Source of the DNA: Cyclina sinensis
Lineage: Eukaryota > Mollusca > Bivalvia > Venerida > Veneridae
Assembly (NCBI GenBank): GCA_012932295.1
Contig: JAAONU010000123.1
Span: 4,960,001 to 5,024,000 of the forward strand
DNA length: 64,000 nucleotides
Direction: 5' to 3'
In this document: piece after piece, positions 12,296 to 26,600 of the stretch
How positions within the stretch are numbered: position 1 is the first letter of the stretch
Layout: each line of letters starts with the position of its first letter
Program-made: the position numbers and the translations under genes
The notes under the pieces: model-generated
Databases searched by the model: none
What the model saw: the letters and a program-made list of their open reading frames with translations, nothing else
Told to the model about the DNA's origin: nothing

Positions 12296-12508
12296 TTAAC
12301 CCTTAACCAGCTGGAACCGAAATTGATTAGTCTTTGCCACCAGTATAGAGCCAGGCCAGCCTGCACGTCCATGCAGTCTGACCAGGCTCTATACTGTTGG
12401 TAGCTCAATTTTTGTATTTGATATTGAAATCCCTTTAACTTTGAATGGACTGTTCCAAATTCAAAGCTGGACAAATCCATTACAAAAATTCAGCAGGTTC
12501 AGGGTTAA
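12296..12508. mobile_element. Palindromic MITE, TTAACCCT type
   Basis: Ends are TTAACCCTTAACCAGCTGG and, inverted, CAGCAGGTTCAGGGTTAA. An internal hairpin pairs CCACCAGTATAGAGCCAGGC with GACCAGGCTCTATACTGTTGG. The 95-codon minus frame here is an artefact. A diverged relative lies at 59315-59477. Confidence 0.75.
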
Positions 12509-13019
12509 GCATAACTCCTATGCCTTTTAAGAACAGTTGTAAAATAAAATGGCTAGACAAACATGTACTTCAAAGATTTAGAGAAACAATCCTTCTATAA
12601 ACCTAACTTGAAATCAACTAAAAAGGCTTTACTTTGCAAAACAAAGAGTTATCACATTGCTTAAAATATTAATTAAAAATCATTTTAATAACAACCTAAA
12701 TATCATAGATAAACAATATATATAGATGTATATAGTACATGTATATACAAGTCAACTTTGAACAGGGTTCTTTATTTTTTTTAATAAGATGCAAGTGCTG
12801 AAGAAAAGTACACAGTTTCTCAGAAATCTGAACATTTAAACTATGCCTACCATTCCTTTGTTTTAACATTTACCACAATTTATTATATACAAGTTAAATA
12901 AAATGCATGTTAAAGTAAGTGACAAGTTTATTATCACTGACTTGTCAGAGTTTTCTAATCTTAATATATCATTATTTGACATAAAATCTGTTGTCAAGGT
13001 TTTCTTATGCAGAAATATT

Positions 13020-13300
13020 TTAATAATGCACAACTCAGCTTGGCACATGAAATTCACCAAAGGGTAATTAAAGGAAGAAATGCACAGATATTGAAAAACT
13101 GAATGAATTAGGGGCAGTAACTCTGCTCAAAATCAAACAACTGTAAAATTTTGACAATATATATCAACTTAGCTTAGCACTGGATCACTTCATTGTAGTT
13201 AAGCTGGAATTTGCCAAAGGGTGTAGGCGAAACTGGACAGACATGGAAAAATTGAATGTGTTATGGGCAGTAACCCACTCAAAATCAAACAGAAACAGCA
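13020..13300. repeat. Two-copy tandem repeat, 153 bp
   Basis: GGGCAGTAACtCtgCTCAAAA (13112) and its copy (13265) are 153 bases apart, with shared flanks CATGAAATTCACCAAAGGG / GCTGGAATTTGCCAAAGGG. There is no coding potential. Confidence 0.5.
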
Positions 13301-16300
13301 CAAAATAAGTTTGTCCTCCCCCATTTGATGAGAGATACTGTTTTTTGTTTTTATTAAGCATTTCTCCAACCTAACGTAAGTACATCACTTATGATATATT
13401 CTATAATGGTCCAGTCTATTAAAATTTGTACGGTATACATTATATCTATAATTTTGTTCAGGTTCATTACAAAGTGGAAAACAAAGTGAAAACCACAAAG
13501 TAGTTTCAGCCACTTTTGTGCAATAATATTTGCACTAAGATCTTACTAAATAAACAACAGGGGACAAGAAGAATAAAAAAAATCTCTTTTAAAAGCACTT
13601 GAAACCTGGTAATGTATCAATAGAAGACAAAAAGATGCAACAAAACAGTTTAAGTATTGAAATTCTTTTATGTATTTGTATAAGAAAAAACATGTCGCTC
13701 TTTTAGCTCATAAATTATTGGCTTTTTTATAAATTAAATAGAATATATGTTATACTGAATAAAGATCCCTAACCTTGGACCAAGAGGCTATAATTTTGTT
13801 CATTCCTTCCTTCAAATCATTAAAAAATCTAAAAAATTACAATAAGTACTTTCCATGGAGGAAATCAGATAAAACTACTGGTTGGTTCTGAAAATATGAT
13901 ACTGATCAAACTAAAAGTATCTTCCTTTTAGATTAAAAACATAATAAAGGCTCTTTTATACCGTCACTATTAACAATTTCGTACCAATCCAATAACAAGG
14001 TGCCCTAGATTTTATGACACTGGTCATGTGACCTTGATATATGGTTACCAGATCATGTGATTTGCCAGGTTACTTTTTATCAAACTTTAATCAAGGTAGC
14101 GCTTGCTTGCATTCTGTTTATTTTTTTATCTGTAAAAAGCAAAAGAAAGAATGTGACAGGATAAACAGAATACATTGTAATAAGCTGATAACATGAATGA
14201 AAAAAAGTTATCTGGCTCTGCTCTGAAATAATTGGGGTTTCCCTTTGGCTCGCAATATAAATTCCTATGCCTTGCCAGATAAGCTTTTTCCATCTATGAC
14301 ACCAACCTTTTATTCTCTATTTATCATTCAACTGATTTTTTACTGCATGTATTTTGGAGTCAAAAACTGATTATTTTATGCAAATGCATAAGAATTTCTT
14401 TCTAATTGCATGATAACCATTCTCTGACTCATGTAAGAGAATAGAGTTTCCACTTTAATTTAGAAGTTGTAAAAATCTTTCAAGTTCATAGCAGTAAATC
14501 ATTGAATTCCTCTCATTTATACCAAATGAAAGATTTTAGTATTTAGTACTTAACGACTTTGAAAGCACTCAATCCGTACTTAAACTGGGTCATCTGTACG
14601 CATGGAGAAACTATAGGAAAACCTTTAATATTATGTAAATATGCGTGTTAGTAATACTGATATGTCTATTTCAAACAGGTTAGTCTTGACTGAAAACCCG
14701 ATTTACTTCAGTGTTTACATAAACTTTGAAATAAACTATATGGTATTTGATTTCACTGTTATCTGTCAGTAAAAATTACCTCCCAAAAAATTTTCTTTTT
14801 TGAGCAAACTAAGGTTAAGTGTTCTGAATTACCCCTGCCCTCACCTGATAAAAATTTCTGTGACAAAGTCAGTTTTCTTTACCCACCGGTTGCCTGAGTT
14901 AAGAGTCTTGTAGAAGCCTTTAAATGTAGTTTTCCTGTATAGAAAGTTTTAGTTGGATATGCCTGTATTAAAAAACCATTTCTTTTAAATAGGCAGATGT
15001 ATAATGGATTCCACTAGGGGTTGTCTGGACTTTTTAAGCAGTGTTTTTAAAGAGCCGAAGCGGTGATTTCTCTTTCTAGGAATTTGTGAAGTCACAAAAT
15101 TACCACCGAATGTGGACGATTTCGAAGACTGAGCAAAGCTCCTTTTCATATTGTTTACAATGTTTAAGAAGTGTTTGTTTAAAATATTTACAAGGTGTTT
15201 GTTGACAATTTTTAAGAAGTCTCAACACGACTACAGAAATAGAACTGCGAAGAAAATATTAAGCAATCCTGTGTTTTATTGCCAATAAAAGTTGCAACCA
15301 GGAAGTTACAAAGAAAGTTTATTACCATACAAAAGTACCCCAAACACTCAATAAATCTGTATAAAAGGAAACCCTAGGAGATTCAAGGCTACTGTTTAGA
15401 TTTAAATGCAGATAATGACATGACATCTTGCTGTGATTTACTTCTTGGACTATTGCATTTCATTCCTGAATGACATCTGCTTATAAAGCAGCCCATTAAG
15501 TTTTGCCCTTTTTAAAAAAAGTTTTTTAAATGACTTTTCCTTGAAATGAATTATCATACCAACATTTAAATTTGTACTTTCACGGGAGAGTAGATTTCAA
15601 TAAGTTAAAAGACATTAAATGGCTTCGAGCGAGGTAGGGGACCTTTTCCTTACATGGCCTGCCAGCCCATTGGTTGAAAATGTTTTCTTAAACTTTTATG
15701 AAAAATTCATAACATTACTCAAACTTACGAACAGATGCCCTACTTAAAACAATGAAAAGTTTACAGTTTGAAATAGAACTGAATTATACATGTACAGTAA
15801 GTATTAGTTTCTACAATGAAAAAAATCAGCACTATGCATAAAACAAATCATTTCATAAAACAATATATACATCTGTAATAAATAGCAACATTTTAATCTA
15901 TCACATTTTATCTTATCACATGTAAAGTTAACATATAATCAACATTAACAACACCTGCAAAAGAAACTGACCCTCTGCAAAGAAAATCACATTAATATTG
16001 CAACAATTACGTCACTGTGCATTTTATATCATAACTAAACTACCTACATTTACCTTGTAACAAATCAATCATTTTTTCTCCAACTATAAAAATACTGCTA
16101 TTATTGAATATGTAATATTTAATATGCTTCCAGGGAGTTTGAAACAGATTGAAAAGTGGTTTTGTTGTTTCTTTAAAGGCCAAATATGTATATTACTTCA
16201 CCTTTTTTTAAGCCTGACCTCTGAAATTTGGTTAAATTTCAATTTGAAAGCAAAATCACCACTATAATTCAAATATCATATAGCAGAAGCATAATACGGC

Positions 16301-16324
16301 ACTTCTACTACCTTGCCTACCAGC

Positions 16325-16425
16325 TAGCTTTTATGGCGACGTGGTAGTGTGTCCGCTTAGTAATCGAATGTACCAGAGTTGAAACCCAGCTCGGGGCAGG
16401 TGATTTTTTCTGGGTTACAATCATC
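16325..16425 (+). repeat. tRNA-like SINE head
   Basis: GGCGACGTGGTAGTGTGTCC and CCAGAGTTGAAACCCAGC resemble an A box and a degraded B box. No matching body elsewhere in the window. Confidence 0.4.
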
Positions 16426-17638
16426 AAGCATTTTATCTTGAAACAAGTAGTTTTAAGACCTGTTTTAATATGGAAAAAGTGTGCAGAGAAAATGCCCATT
16501 TTCAAATGTTTTTTCAAAATGACAGCCAATAATTCAAGAGAATATCGAGTAATCCCACTCCTGTTTAGCTAGAAATATCAAACAACAATAAAAACAACAA
16601 CAAACTTTGAACCTAAAATATCTCACATAAATTTTTATGTACAAGGTTTCATTATTTCTGTATCAATCACCTGAAACCTATGTCATGTACAATTTTTACT
16701 TAATAGTAAAACACTGCACATATGAAGATTTACTAAAAGAACTGTCCGGCTTAAAAAACCTAATTCTGATTGGCAAATAAAGGCTGAAATTGGATCCAGA
16801 TTTTGCAAATAATTCATGTTATAATTCTCTCATCATTTTTAAGTATCATTTTGACCAGATTCAAAAAAGAAATATATGTCTATCTAAAGACAGAACACTT
16901 AATTGTGGCTCTTCCATTTTTCATTACGTGTCCTATGTTAAAAAAATTCAAGCTTTCTGTAAAACAGATACCTAGTCTTCTTAATTAGAAACAAAGAGTC
17001 TGAATAAATCTGGATCACAAAGAAGCTTTATGATCTGATAACTGATCATGTTCAAGAGCTGCTTGTTTCTGTGTGATGCATGTAATCTGCACCTTTCACC
17101 AAAGAATCCTTGCTGTATCATTCTTGCTAAAGACTGATTCAGTTCTCCTTGAATTTTTAATCTACATTCATTAAAGCACTTGTGAAATAAAAAAATATTG
17201 TTTTTCAGGTGGAATAAGACCTTTGCTTTAGAGATAGCCTCAAGTGAGCAGTACTTATTAATCATTCTTGTTTTTTAATTGCGCTTAAGGACAAGGCATT
17301 ACACAAAAGGAAACCTTTGAGACTCTGATGATTATAGACATTAACTTAATGTTACAACAGGAAACAGGTTTATGACAACATCTATTCTTTTGGCAATTTA
17401 TGTACCAGTGTCTGCCTTTAATGCGTTAAATGTTACAATGAGCCAAAACAAAACAAAGTTATATGTATAAATACATAGCTTTTCATAATTATTTCATTTC
17501 AATTATCCTTAATTCAGAACTATCACCAGACTGAGTGTTTTTTGTTTGTTAATATAGGCTTGCATGCAAATTCTAATGCAGTTATTAAGTCTTTCATATC
17601 CTAGCTATACCAGACTAATAATGGACCATGCTGAAAGA

Positions 17639-18486
17639 TTTATTGTTTTAATAAATAATAAAACACTTCAACCTCATGATTTTTTTTACCTTAATCCAAC
17701 TACAAATACCAGAATGCTGGAAAATACCAAAATAAGATCTAGAATCACCAGAACACGACACTTTGATTCCCTGGAAATCTGCAAACTTCTCTGACAAAAT
17801 ACTTGTAATGTGTCCAGTAAATTGATTTATTACTGTATTACCGGGTATTTTCAAAGCTATTATACACAGTTCAAGTTCAGGAGGAAACAAAGTAAGACAA
17901 AAAAGTTTCCACCTTTATATAATTATGACACAGAACTAGTTTTGTACAAAAATGGGGAACAAATGTATCATGTTTTCTCATAAAATATCACCATAACACA
18001 CTCAGAGGCTTCAAATTATTCTTATAGACAATTCTTGTTTCTGAAGAGATTTTTTTTTGCAAAAATTCTACTTACAAAAAAAACAAAAAAAATCACTACC
18101 TTTGCCAAACAGTCACTTTCACTTGATGTTTAAAGATTTTCCCCACTGCTACAAAGCAGTGACTAGTTTTTGCACTATTCCGCTTCACTTGGGTTAAACT
18201 TACTTTGTTTACCTCTAAATTCTGCAATGGAGAAATACTCAGCACTCAATGCATGCATAAAAGTTTATGCAGACAGCTTTCTTAACTTTGTGACAATTTT
18301 TAACTTAATATTTCATAATCCAGCACCTTGTGTAACTAAGTACTCGGAGCTCTTCAAAAAAGAGACAACCTGCCACAATCCTTACTTTCTAAAATCACTG
18401 GCAGAAGTCCCCACACGTATCCACCATTGTGGTTTCAAATACACAGATATTTGTACTTATTTCCTCGTTCTCACAGAATTATCCTG
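17639..18486 (-). other. Presumed proximal 3' UTR of the TRPV gene
   Basis: Sequence downstream of the stop codon. Minus-strand AATAAA hexamers (TTTATT on +) are seen at 17826-17831 and 17639-17644 and could direct polyadenylation. A U-rich or GU-rich downstream element was not demonstrated, so the true cleavage site is unknown. Confidence 0.35.
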
Positions 18487-19509
18487 CTATACTGTAGTTT
18501 CATCTGCTGGAGCATCTGATTCCACTAGTAACATTTCATCAGATGTCGGGGTTTTAATTCGTGAAGTCTTTTTTTCCTTTCTATCACTACTTCTACTTCT
18601 TCTTCCTTCCTCCCCATTCTCATTTCTTTCTTTGTATTTTCTCTCTTTTTTCTCCTTCTTATGTTTCTTACTTTTATGATGTTTATGAGAAGGGGAACCA
18701 GATGCTTCACTTTTGCTCGGTGATGTTTCCCGGCTGCCTTCTATTATTTCATCAACCCATTGGTCATAAATTTCTTTTGAATTAGCACTGCCTGCTCTTT
18801 CAGTTATTTTATCTGGTGTGCTAGTTTTAGCCAGTTTTGTTGCTGTTGCACCTGTTGATATATTACTTACATACTTATCATCTGCTTTCACAACAAAGTG
18901 ATCCAAATCAAACTGAATACTACTGGCAGTTCTACGCGTATCTAGACTTGCGTTTCCCTTACTTTGCCGTGATTTAGAATCAGTCCGACTTGCACCATCA
19001 CTATCATCTATAAAGTCTAAGCCAAGATCATCACTGTCTTTAGAATCTAATGGTAAGGGTGTGACACGATTCATAGAAAACTGTTTCTGAAATTTGGGAC
19101 TAGTTTTTGGAGTGCCGTTCGGCTTTTTAACAAATTTTTTCATAGTTCTAGTAAAGTTAGCATGGCCATTCGGTATATGAGTTTGATCCTCTGACTGTGT
19201 AATTTTCTTATCAGACTTTTTATCTGGCATGTGATTGCCACCAATATTATTTGCCAACCCTCCCGGCCTCACGTGTTCAGTTTTCTCTATCGCTGAAGGA
19301 TCTTTTGTAAATGCCTGCCCTTTTGTTAAATCAATGTCTTTTTCCCATGCTAGCTGTGCTGTTATATTTGAGAATTTTTTATCATCATCAGAGTCAGAGT
19401 CAGCAATACTTTTTCTTGGTTTCCTGGTTATCTTTTGTAACTTTAATGGTCCATTTTTACCCTTCTTCCTCTGCTCTTTCAGCTGAACTATAATCTCATG
19501 ACCAAGTTT
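18487..19509 (-). CDS. TRPV exon n: terminal exon, long charged tail, PDZ ligand
   Basis: The acceptor AATTTCAG borders 19510; 340 codons then a TAG stop at 18487-18489. The tail is rich in Ser, Lys and Asp and probably disordered. It has an acidic patch ([12 protein letters not shown]), an aromatic and acidic motif ([13 protein letters not shown]), a very basic run of about 20 residues ([14 protein letters not shown]) about 45 residues from the end, and the terminal residues DETTV, a class I PDZ-binding consensus. Tails of other TRPV channels are usually shorter. A few bases of apparent antisense coding here are shadows. Confidence 0.88.
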   Translation of the reverse strand, partial: KLGHEIIVQLKEQRKKGKNGPLKLQKITRKPRKSIADSDSDDDKKFSNITAQLAWEKDIDLTKGQAFTKDPSAIEKTEHVRPGGLANNIGGNHMPDKKSDKKITQSEDQTHIPNGHANFTRTMKKFVKKPNGTPKTSPKFQKQFSMNRVTPLPLDSKDSDDLGLDFIDDSDGASRTDSKSRQSKGNASLDTRRTASSIQFDLDHFVVKADDKYVSNISTGATATKLAKTSTPDKITERAGSANSKEIYDQWVDEIIEGSRETSPSKSEASGSPSHKHHKSKKHKKEKKERKYKERNENGEEGRRSRSSDRKEKKTSRIKTPTSDEMLLVESDAPADETTV

Positions 19510-22500
19510 CTGAAATTATGAATATTGCACAGAATAAACATCATGAGGTCTTTTACCGACTCCTGTTGTTTATTCTATCCAACAACGTTTATTCAAGTAC
19601 ATTGGATATAGATAAGTATAGTATGTCTATAAACTAATCTTAGATAATCACGTTTTTTGAATTTGTAAATATTAGGTCAATATATTCTCTTATTCTCTTT
19701 TCTAAATCGGGACATACTTAAAAGTTATAAGTTACAATGAAGAGGAAGCTTCTATCTCTATAAACTGACATTCAGATCAAACAGCAATATGTTACAGTAA
19801 GCTATAGTCAGACTGTAAACAAGTGGGTCATTATGGCCCTATATCACTCACCTCAGTACCATTGCTCTAAACAGCAAGGCTTAGAAAAGACATTCAACTA
19901 ACATATGGCATACTCAGATGTCAAAATTTATGTTCTCTAATTGGCAAGTTTGCTACCTAGACCATGACCTCTATCACCTGACCATATTTAAGTAAGTAAG
20001 AAGATCAAGGTCAGCTGTGCTACACACCAAATATCTAAGTTCTGGGCATTATGGTTTTAGAGAAGATATCTTTTTTAATTCCTATATAAGTTGACCCACA
20101 AAGAGGTGCCGGTTTTAACCATAGGGCCCTGATTTGAACAATTTTTTATGGAGGACCAAAATACGTTGCCACAAGCTATATCTAAACTCTAGCCTTTGTG
20201 ATTTCTGACAAGAAATCTCTTAAATTTTCCTATTAAGTCTACATAAAAACAACTGATCCCTTGGATGGGGCAAATTTTGACCCTAGGGTCATCATTTGAG
20301 AAGTCTTAGTTGATGTTTACTTGAAATGCTACACATCAAATATCTAGACATTTCAGAGAAAATTTTAAAAGTTTTTCTTCCAAGTTTTTCATTCAAGTAG
20401 CCATGTGAGCCAGCTTTCTGCAAGGAGTTGAATGTATTCTTTGAAATATTTTGATAGAGATTCATGCAAGAAACATCCCAACCAAGTTTCATAACTTTGG
20501 CCCAATGGTTTCAGAAGAGGTGTTGTTTATTGGAAGTGGTAGATGCTGGACAAAATATGATCACTAAAGATCACCATGAGTCTCTGGCTCAGGTGAGCTT
20601 ATAAAAATAAATGTTCAGAGACTTCAGCAAACTATTTTCTTTAAATTTTAAACGTTAAATGAAACCTTATAAACATAACACTTAATGCTTCATATAAATT
20701 TATCTTTGTAACACCTTAGCCAGTTCTTTTAGCTTTTGACACTGCTGACAGAAGAAAAATGTCTTCAAATATAAAGTTATACCTTCCAGTTTCCAACAGC
20801 AATTTTTCGTTGGCGTGCCTTAGTTTTTGGCGATGTTTTGATTACTACAAGTGCTCTAATCTCTTGTTTTCCTGCCCCGTCCTCGTCATCGGATGGACCG
20901 GAAAGTTTGATTGAGTATTCTCTATGATACTTGACAAGCTGCGCCTTAGTGAAGCCTCTCTCTAGTACAACTACTATCTTTGCCCACTGAAGAAAAATTG
21001 ATGAAGATATACACAAAAATCATTGTACACTTTTAACATCTGATAATGTTTTTAACAAACAATTTTGTCTCTTGTTACTCAGGAACTGTTATACCTTACA
21101 GTCATGCAGTAAAATACAGGAAAGTCTCAGGGCTAAACAGATAAGCAGAAAAAGATATCTGTTTCATAAAAACTCTTCCACATTCAAAACTTGACCAAAC
21201 AAGAGGGCCAGGGTACAAGTGACCCCTGGGGCAGAGCCATTTATGTCCCCAGGGGCATAATTTGAATAATCTTTGTAGAGGAGCTGTAAGTGAACCTGCA
21301 TGCCAAATATCAAATCTCAAGGCACAGTAGTTTCAGACAAGAAGAATTTTAAAGTTTCTCTATATATGCCTTTATATAAACAAGACTTTAGTGACTGCCG
21401 GGGTGGGGTATATTTTGACCCTTGGGACATAATTTGGACAATCTTGATAATGGTCCATTAGACCACACTTAGTGCAAAATTTTAGGACTTTGGAAACTGT
21501 GGTTTCAGAGAAGAAGATTCCTAAAGTTTTTACTATATATTTCTATATAAAACATGTGGCCCCAAGGACATTGTCAATTTTGACCCCAGGGACATAATCT
21601 GAATAAATCTGGTGGAAGACCTCTAGATGATAAACTATGCCAAATATCTAAGCTCTAGGTCTTGTGGTTTCAGATAAGAACATTTTTAAAGATCTTTCTT
21701 TGGTAACCATAACAACCAGAGTTCTGTATGGAACTGAATTCTTTGAACAACTTTGGTAGAGCTTCATGCAAAGAACATCCCTGCCAAGTATCATTAACTT
21801 TGGTCAAGTGGTTTCAAAATGTTTAGACACTAACGCATGACAACAGACATCATGTGATCACAACTGCTCACATGAGAACATTGTGCTCAGGTGATCTAAA
21901 AGAACTACAACATGACAAATTATCTTCACAAAGTTGGGAAGACATAATAGGTATATGGTGAGATTTTCTCTGGATTTTATATAATGAGACATAATTCTTC
22001 AGAATTCTGCTTATTTTTTAAATAAAACAAATCCTGCTCTCTGTTCTAACCTTGGATTGCAAATCAAATGCTACTATAGATTACCTGCTTTCTCCATTCC
22101 TTTTCGGACTTTGATATTACCCGCTGGTAAGTGTTACCCATCATGGCTATTAACATGTTCAGCAGAAGAATTGGAACGAGTATCATGAATACAGCAAACA
22201 CAAGCTTTGTTAGAAGTGCGTATCGAGTCAGATCAAAGTCATGGTACTGAAATTTACATAATACTTGTTAATATATATGAACATTAATGAAAGCCAGTTA
22301 ACATGCTATGCAAAGGCAACAAACAAGACATTTTCTAGATTTTCTGAAGTATTGCAAGTTTTTATTACAATTGACTGTAACCTTACATGTATCTTTCAGA
22401 GCTAGCTTTATGGTCTGTATGTCAAAACTGAGTTGAAGCTCCTCAATGAATTCCTGGTTTTTATGCTTCAGCGTTACAGAAAGAAAGCTTAGTTTTATCC

Positions 22501-23577
22501 AAATGAAATAACTGTTTGAGCTTCATTTCGAAAAGGTTTTCAAGCACTAGTTTATTCTTTACCATTTTATACTCAGCTTGAAAGTATCTAGGAGACTGTA
22601 TAAAAAAAAATAGTTTCTCTGACAACTTTCAAAGTGAACAAACAATAAAACAATTCATCTTAGGAGTACGTAGAAAATTATTTTTAACACAGAGTGGCCT
22701 GGTACTTTCTTCTTCATAAATAAATAGAATGGTATTTTAAAATGCCAGAAGTCATAATTTTTAAACAGAAAGTGGTACTCTTCTTCAGATAACATGAGAA
22801 ATCTACAAATCTTATCTGACCTCATATCATGACCTTGAGAAAAGGACCAAAGTATATATTACTGTTCATACAGAGTGTTCTATAGAAATCAAAACCATTG
22901 TCAGGAGTGATAGTGTCAAGAGACATTTTTAATTTCTAAGGAATGCTGCCGATGAATACCTATGTACTTACTATGCAGGTTTATTTAATCTTAAGATATG
23001 TAAGATTGATAAAATGGTGTGACAGAAGTCATTCCGTGTAAACCCCTGCTAATGATATACATGTACTTTGTCATGTTCTGCACAGTGTTTATAACAAGGA
23101 CAATGGGACAAGAACCCTGACAAACTAAAATGGAAAACTAATGTAGGTTTTGATTTTTTTGACCAATGGCGATTTACCTTAGGTATTTGCTTGACAATTT
23201 CTTTAAAGAATGAAAAACAGTTGCTTACCATTAAAACATTAATGTTTTAAAAAATCACAATTATGGTATGTTGAGTTCATTTTGCAGTCTACATGGGTAA
23301 GATTACAGTAACTAAAAAATGGAAGACTCATATTCGCTTATAGTTATGTAAATTCCAAAAAAGAACTTTTTTCATTGAAGCCTGTAGTAAACTTATAATC
23401 TTTTTACCCATCCTCGGGCAACATGCATTACACATTTAATCAGGCAAGAATCAGTTCCAACAACACCTGTTCCTAAATGGCCATTTATATCAGATCTGAA
23501 GACTTTAAACGAAACTGTATCTTTCTTAATAAAAACTTATTTTTTCACTATAGTAAAAATGTTAAGTAATTTGCTTC

Positions 23578-23609
<32 letters not shown>

Positions 23610-26600
23610 TTATTTTATTGTTATTAGACGATTTATAAAAAAAAATAAAATAAATGTATTTAACCAATATTAAATTAGGACAGCTTACATATTTTCTCTG
23701 TATTTGTGAAATGATTTATGAAATGTGATTAAACGATAAAACAAAAAAAAATCTAATATTTGTTTACATCTGTGAATATCTTTAATACCATAACTTTACA
23801 TCTCTGAATATATAATTTATATTTAATAACTTAAAGTTTGTAAAACCTGCAAGCATACTATATCATTATCCTCATGAATATTCAACAGATGCTTTTTTTA
23901 AGACCTCAGCAGCTGGAATGCGGAACAGCTATCTATGCACATAAGGCAGTTTTTTTATCATAACACCAACTGTACACTTTTCTCCCTTGCTCCAGACTAC
24001 TGTAACTGTTTATTCACACTGTTAAAACATTGACTATGAACAATTTTCTTGTTTATAAAAAATAAAAAAAGCAGTATCACCCAATGAACTGATCTTAAAA
24101 AAGAAATGTTCTAAGGAATCAACATGGAAACAAGATGAGAAGTGCAGCATTGTAACTGGTTTGAAAATAAACCTGACCACTAAATAAAAATGGACAGAAA
24201 TATGGTATCTCATTGTCCCAATGCTCAACTACCGGTATGTCATATTCCAGACGCTTATTTTCTTAATTGAGAATGAAAAAAATTTAATCTTCTAATTTAT
24301 TCTTCCTTAAATTTAAAAATATTTCCTTCATTTGGAGCCAATCTTAGAAACAATGCTGTATAAAAAAAAATAAGATAAGAAACACACTTTCTAGATGGTA
24401 AAACATATTGGTTATCTAAATAAACAGATGTTTAAATCAAACAAACTCAAGAAGTCAGCATAATGCACTCTGGGGGAAAAAAATAATATATGAAAGTTAT
24501 TTTAATATAACACTTAATTTTCCTCATAACTCTCTTTACTTTCTCACCATGTCTAAGAACTGTAGTTCTTGAGTACTCTGTAAGCATTGACAGTTACTTG
24601 AATTTGACTATTTAGAATATACAGGTAAATTATTATGACACTGAAAGAAGCAGGACCCAGCATTGTCACCCTGTTTAACAGAGCCTAAAGTACAAGATTT
24701 ATCAAATAATCTTTAATACTCAGGTAAGTGTGTGTCTATGATTGAATGGCTGACTTAATGACTGGCCCAATGGATTTACTAATTTCCCTTCAATCAAACA
24801 ATTACATACATCACTCACTGTAATATATTTAGTCATGCATGGGATGTATAATTATTATAGTCAAGCTGATATTTACTGCCTAGTTACAAAGCCACTGGTT
24901 TTGCCCCATGAACACCAGCTAACACTGGGATTTAGTTCTGCAATACCTAAGAAGCCACTAATCCATTACCTGCATATCTACCAAATTAAAAGCAAATATA
25001 TGTTTTTCTTGTTCCAGTTCTACACTGGAAGCTTTCAAAAGTGCTCACATTATGTATTAGACAAACGATAACTTATGCCTATATTAAATACGAATTTAAA
25101 CACTATGTTCCAATGCTTAAAACAAGCCAACTCAAGGCCTCAAAATTTTCACACTGAATTCCAATGGTGTTGAAATAACAATGCCAAAAGTGTGGTCATA
25201 TCCAAGCAGTCAACCTAACAAGTATTCCTGGGTATCCAACCAGTTTATTAACCAATTTCTCCGCAAGTGACTGACTACTTTCTCACTTGCTTCAGAGGTG
25301 AGGGACAAATGACCTGTAGACCCATTGTCTGAGATCAATTATCACAGAGAAATTTTGCCGGCCCTGATGGGGATTGAACCGGGAACCTCAGAATTAACAA
25401 GCCAATTCTCTTACCTATTGAGTTAGCCGGGCCCGCTACTAGCTGAGAGGAGAAATTATAACAATTCCAGCACTGTTAGAAATCCATATTATATATTGCA
25501 GGGAAAAAACACTGTACAGTCAATAAATAAAGTCATGCAGGCAAAAACAGGGAATCATTTATAATAAATGATTGTAAGGAAGTAACATTTATTCCCTCAG
25601 AAATGAGGTTATAATGTCATTGGCAGAGGTGTTAGAGTCCAACTCAACTTGGTTATTTCATAATACAAGACACATATCATCAAATACTCAGGATCAAACC
25701 AGTTCTGGATGGAGCTTTTGTAGCTTTGATATTGTCAAACTGAAACATTTTGGGGGGGGAACCGTTTTATGGTAAAATGGTAAGTCGACTATATTTCTAC
25801 CATAAAAGCATGCACTTAAAAGTTATTTACAATTCATAGGATTGATATGCACAAAGTTTACCCATTCTGCACTGAAAAGAAGAACATAAATAAAGAATGA
25901 CAAAACAGAGCAGAACATAACAAAACAAAACAGAACAAAACAGGTTTTAAGACATCTAAACACATAACAATTATGCTGGAAGAAAGAAAAAGTGAAATGA
26001 GTCACAGATTATGCTGCTAAAAATTGCAGCCAATAGGATTTAAGAATTAAGATCACATGACAAGTACCTTGCTGCCACCTCCACGTGTAAGCTATGAGCA
26101 TATACAACAAATATGACATATAACATATAAATGTAACACATGTAAATATACAAACAAGAGCCACCGCAAGCGGGGGCCACGCTCGACTTTTTTCTATTTC
26201 CAAAGGCAAACACATCAGAGGAAGCACATTGTGGTGAAGGGATTTCAAATGAAACATCATTTGGAAATATAATTATACATAACAAAGTTATGGCCAATTT
26301 TAGCAAAATTCAGAAATTTGACCTTAAAGGTCTAGGTCAAGTTCAGTTTAACCTTCTCTGGAGGTATTGTCTAAAAAGTAGTTATGTCCAAGCATGAAGA
26401 CACTACATCCATTAACAACAAAGATATAGCCAAGTTAAGTAATGTCAAGGTCATTTAAAGGTCAAGGTAATGCTTGAATTGTTTAACACGTTTCTTTTAT
26501 TCTCAGTGTTGTTTTGTCCCTGAATAGATCAAATCTGTCCATAAAACCAGAAGTTTGGCTATTTTAGCAAAATGCAATAATTAGAAATTTGACTGTAAAG

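Larger units (their letters stand above)
12509..17638. other. Featureless 3' flank of the TRPV gene
   Basis: About 5 kb of AT-rich DNA. Only the 153-bp pair (13020-13300) and a SINE head (16325-16425) stand out. Part of it could be distal 3' UTR. Confidence 0.45.

Noticed and set aside
12193..12480. 95-codon minus-strand frame
   Set aside because: It covers the palindromic MITE at 12296-12508.
18170..18679. 169-codon plus-strand open frame
   Set aside because: Antisense to the TRPV terminal exon and its 3' UTR. The Phe/Ser/Leu-rich end is the complement of the Lys-rich tail.
23049..23231. Intronic minus-strand frame
   Set aside because: Short, without similarity, and on the gene strand within the intron between exons k and l; no flanking splice sites in phase with S5-pore and S6.
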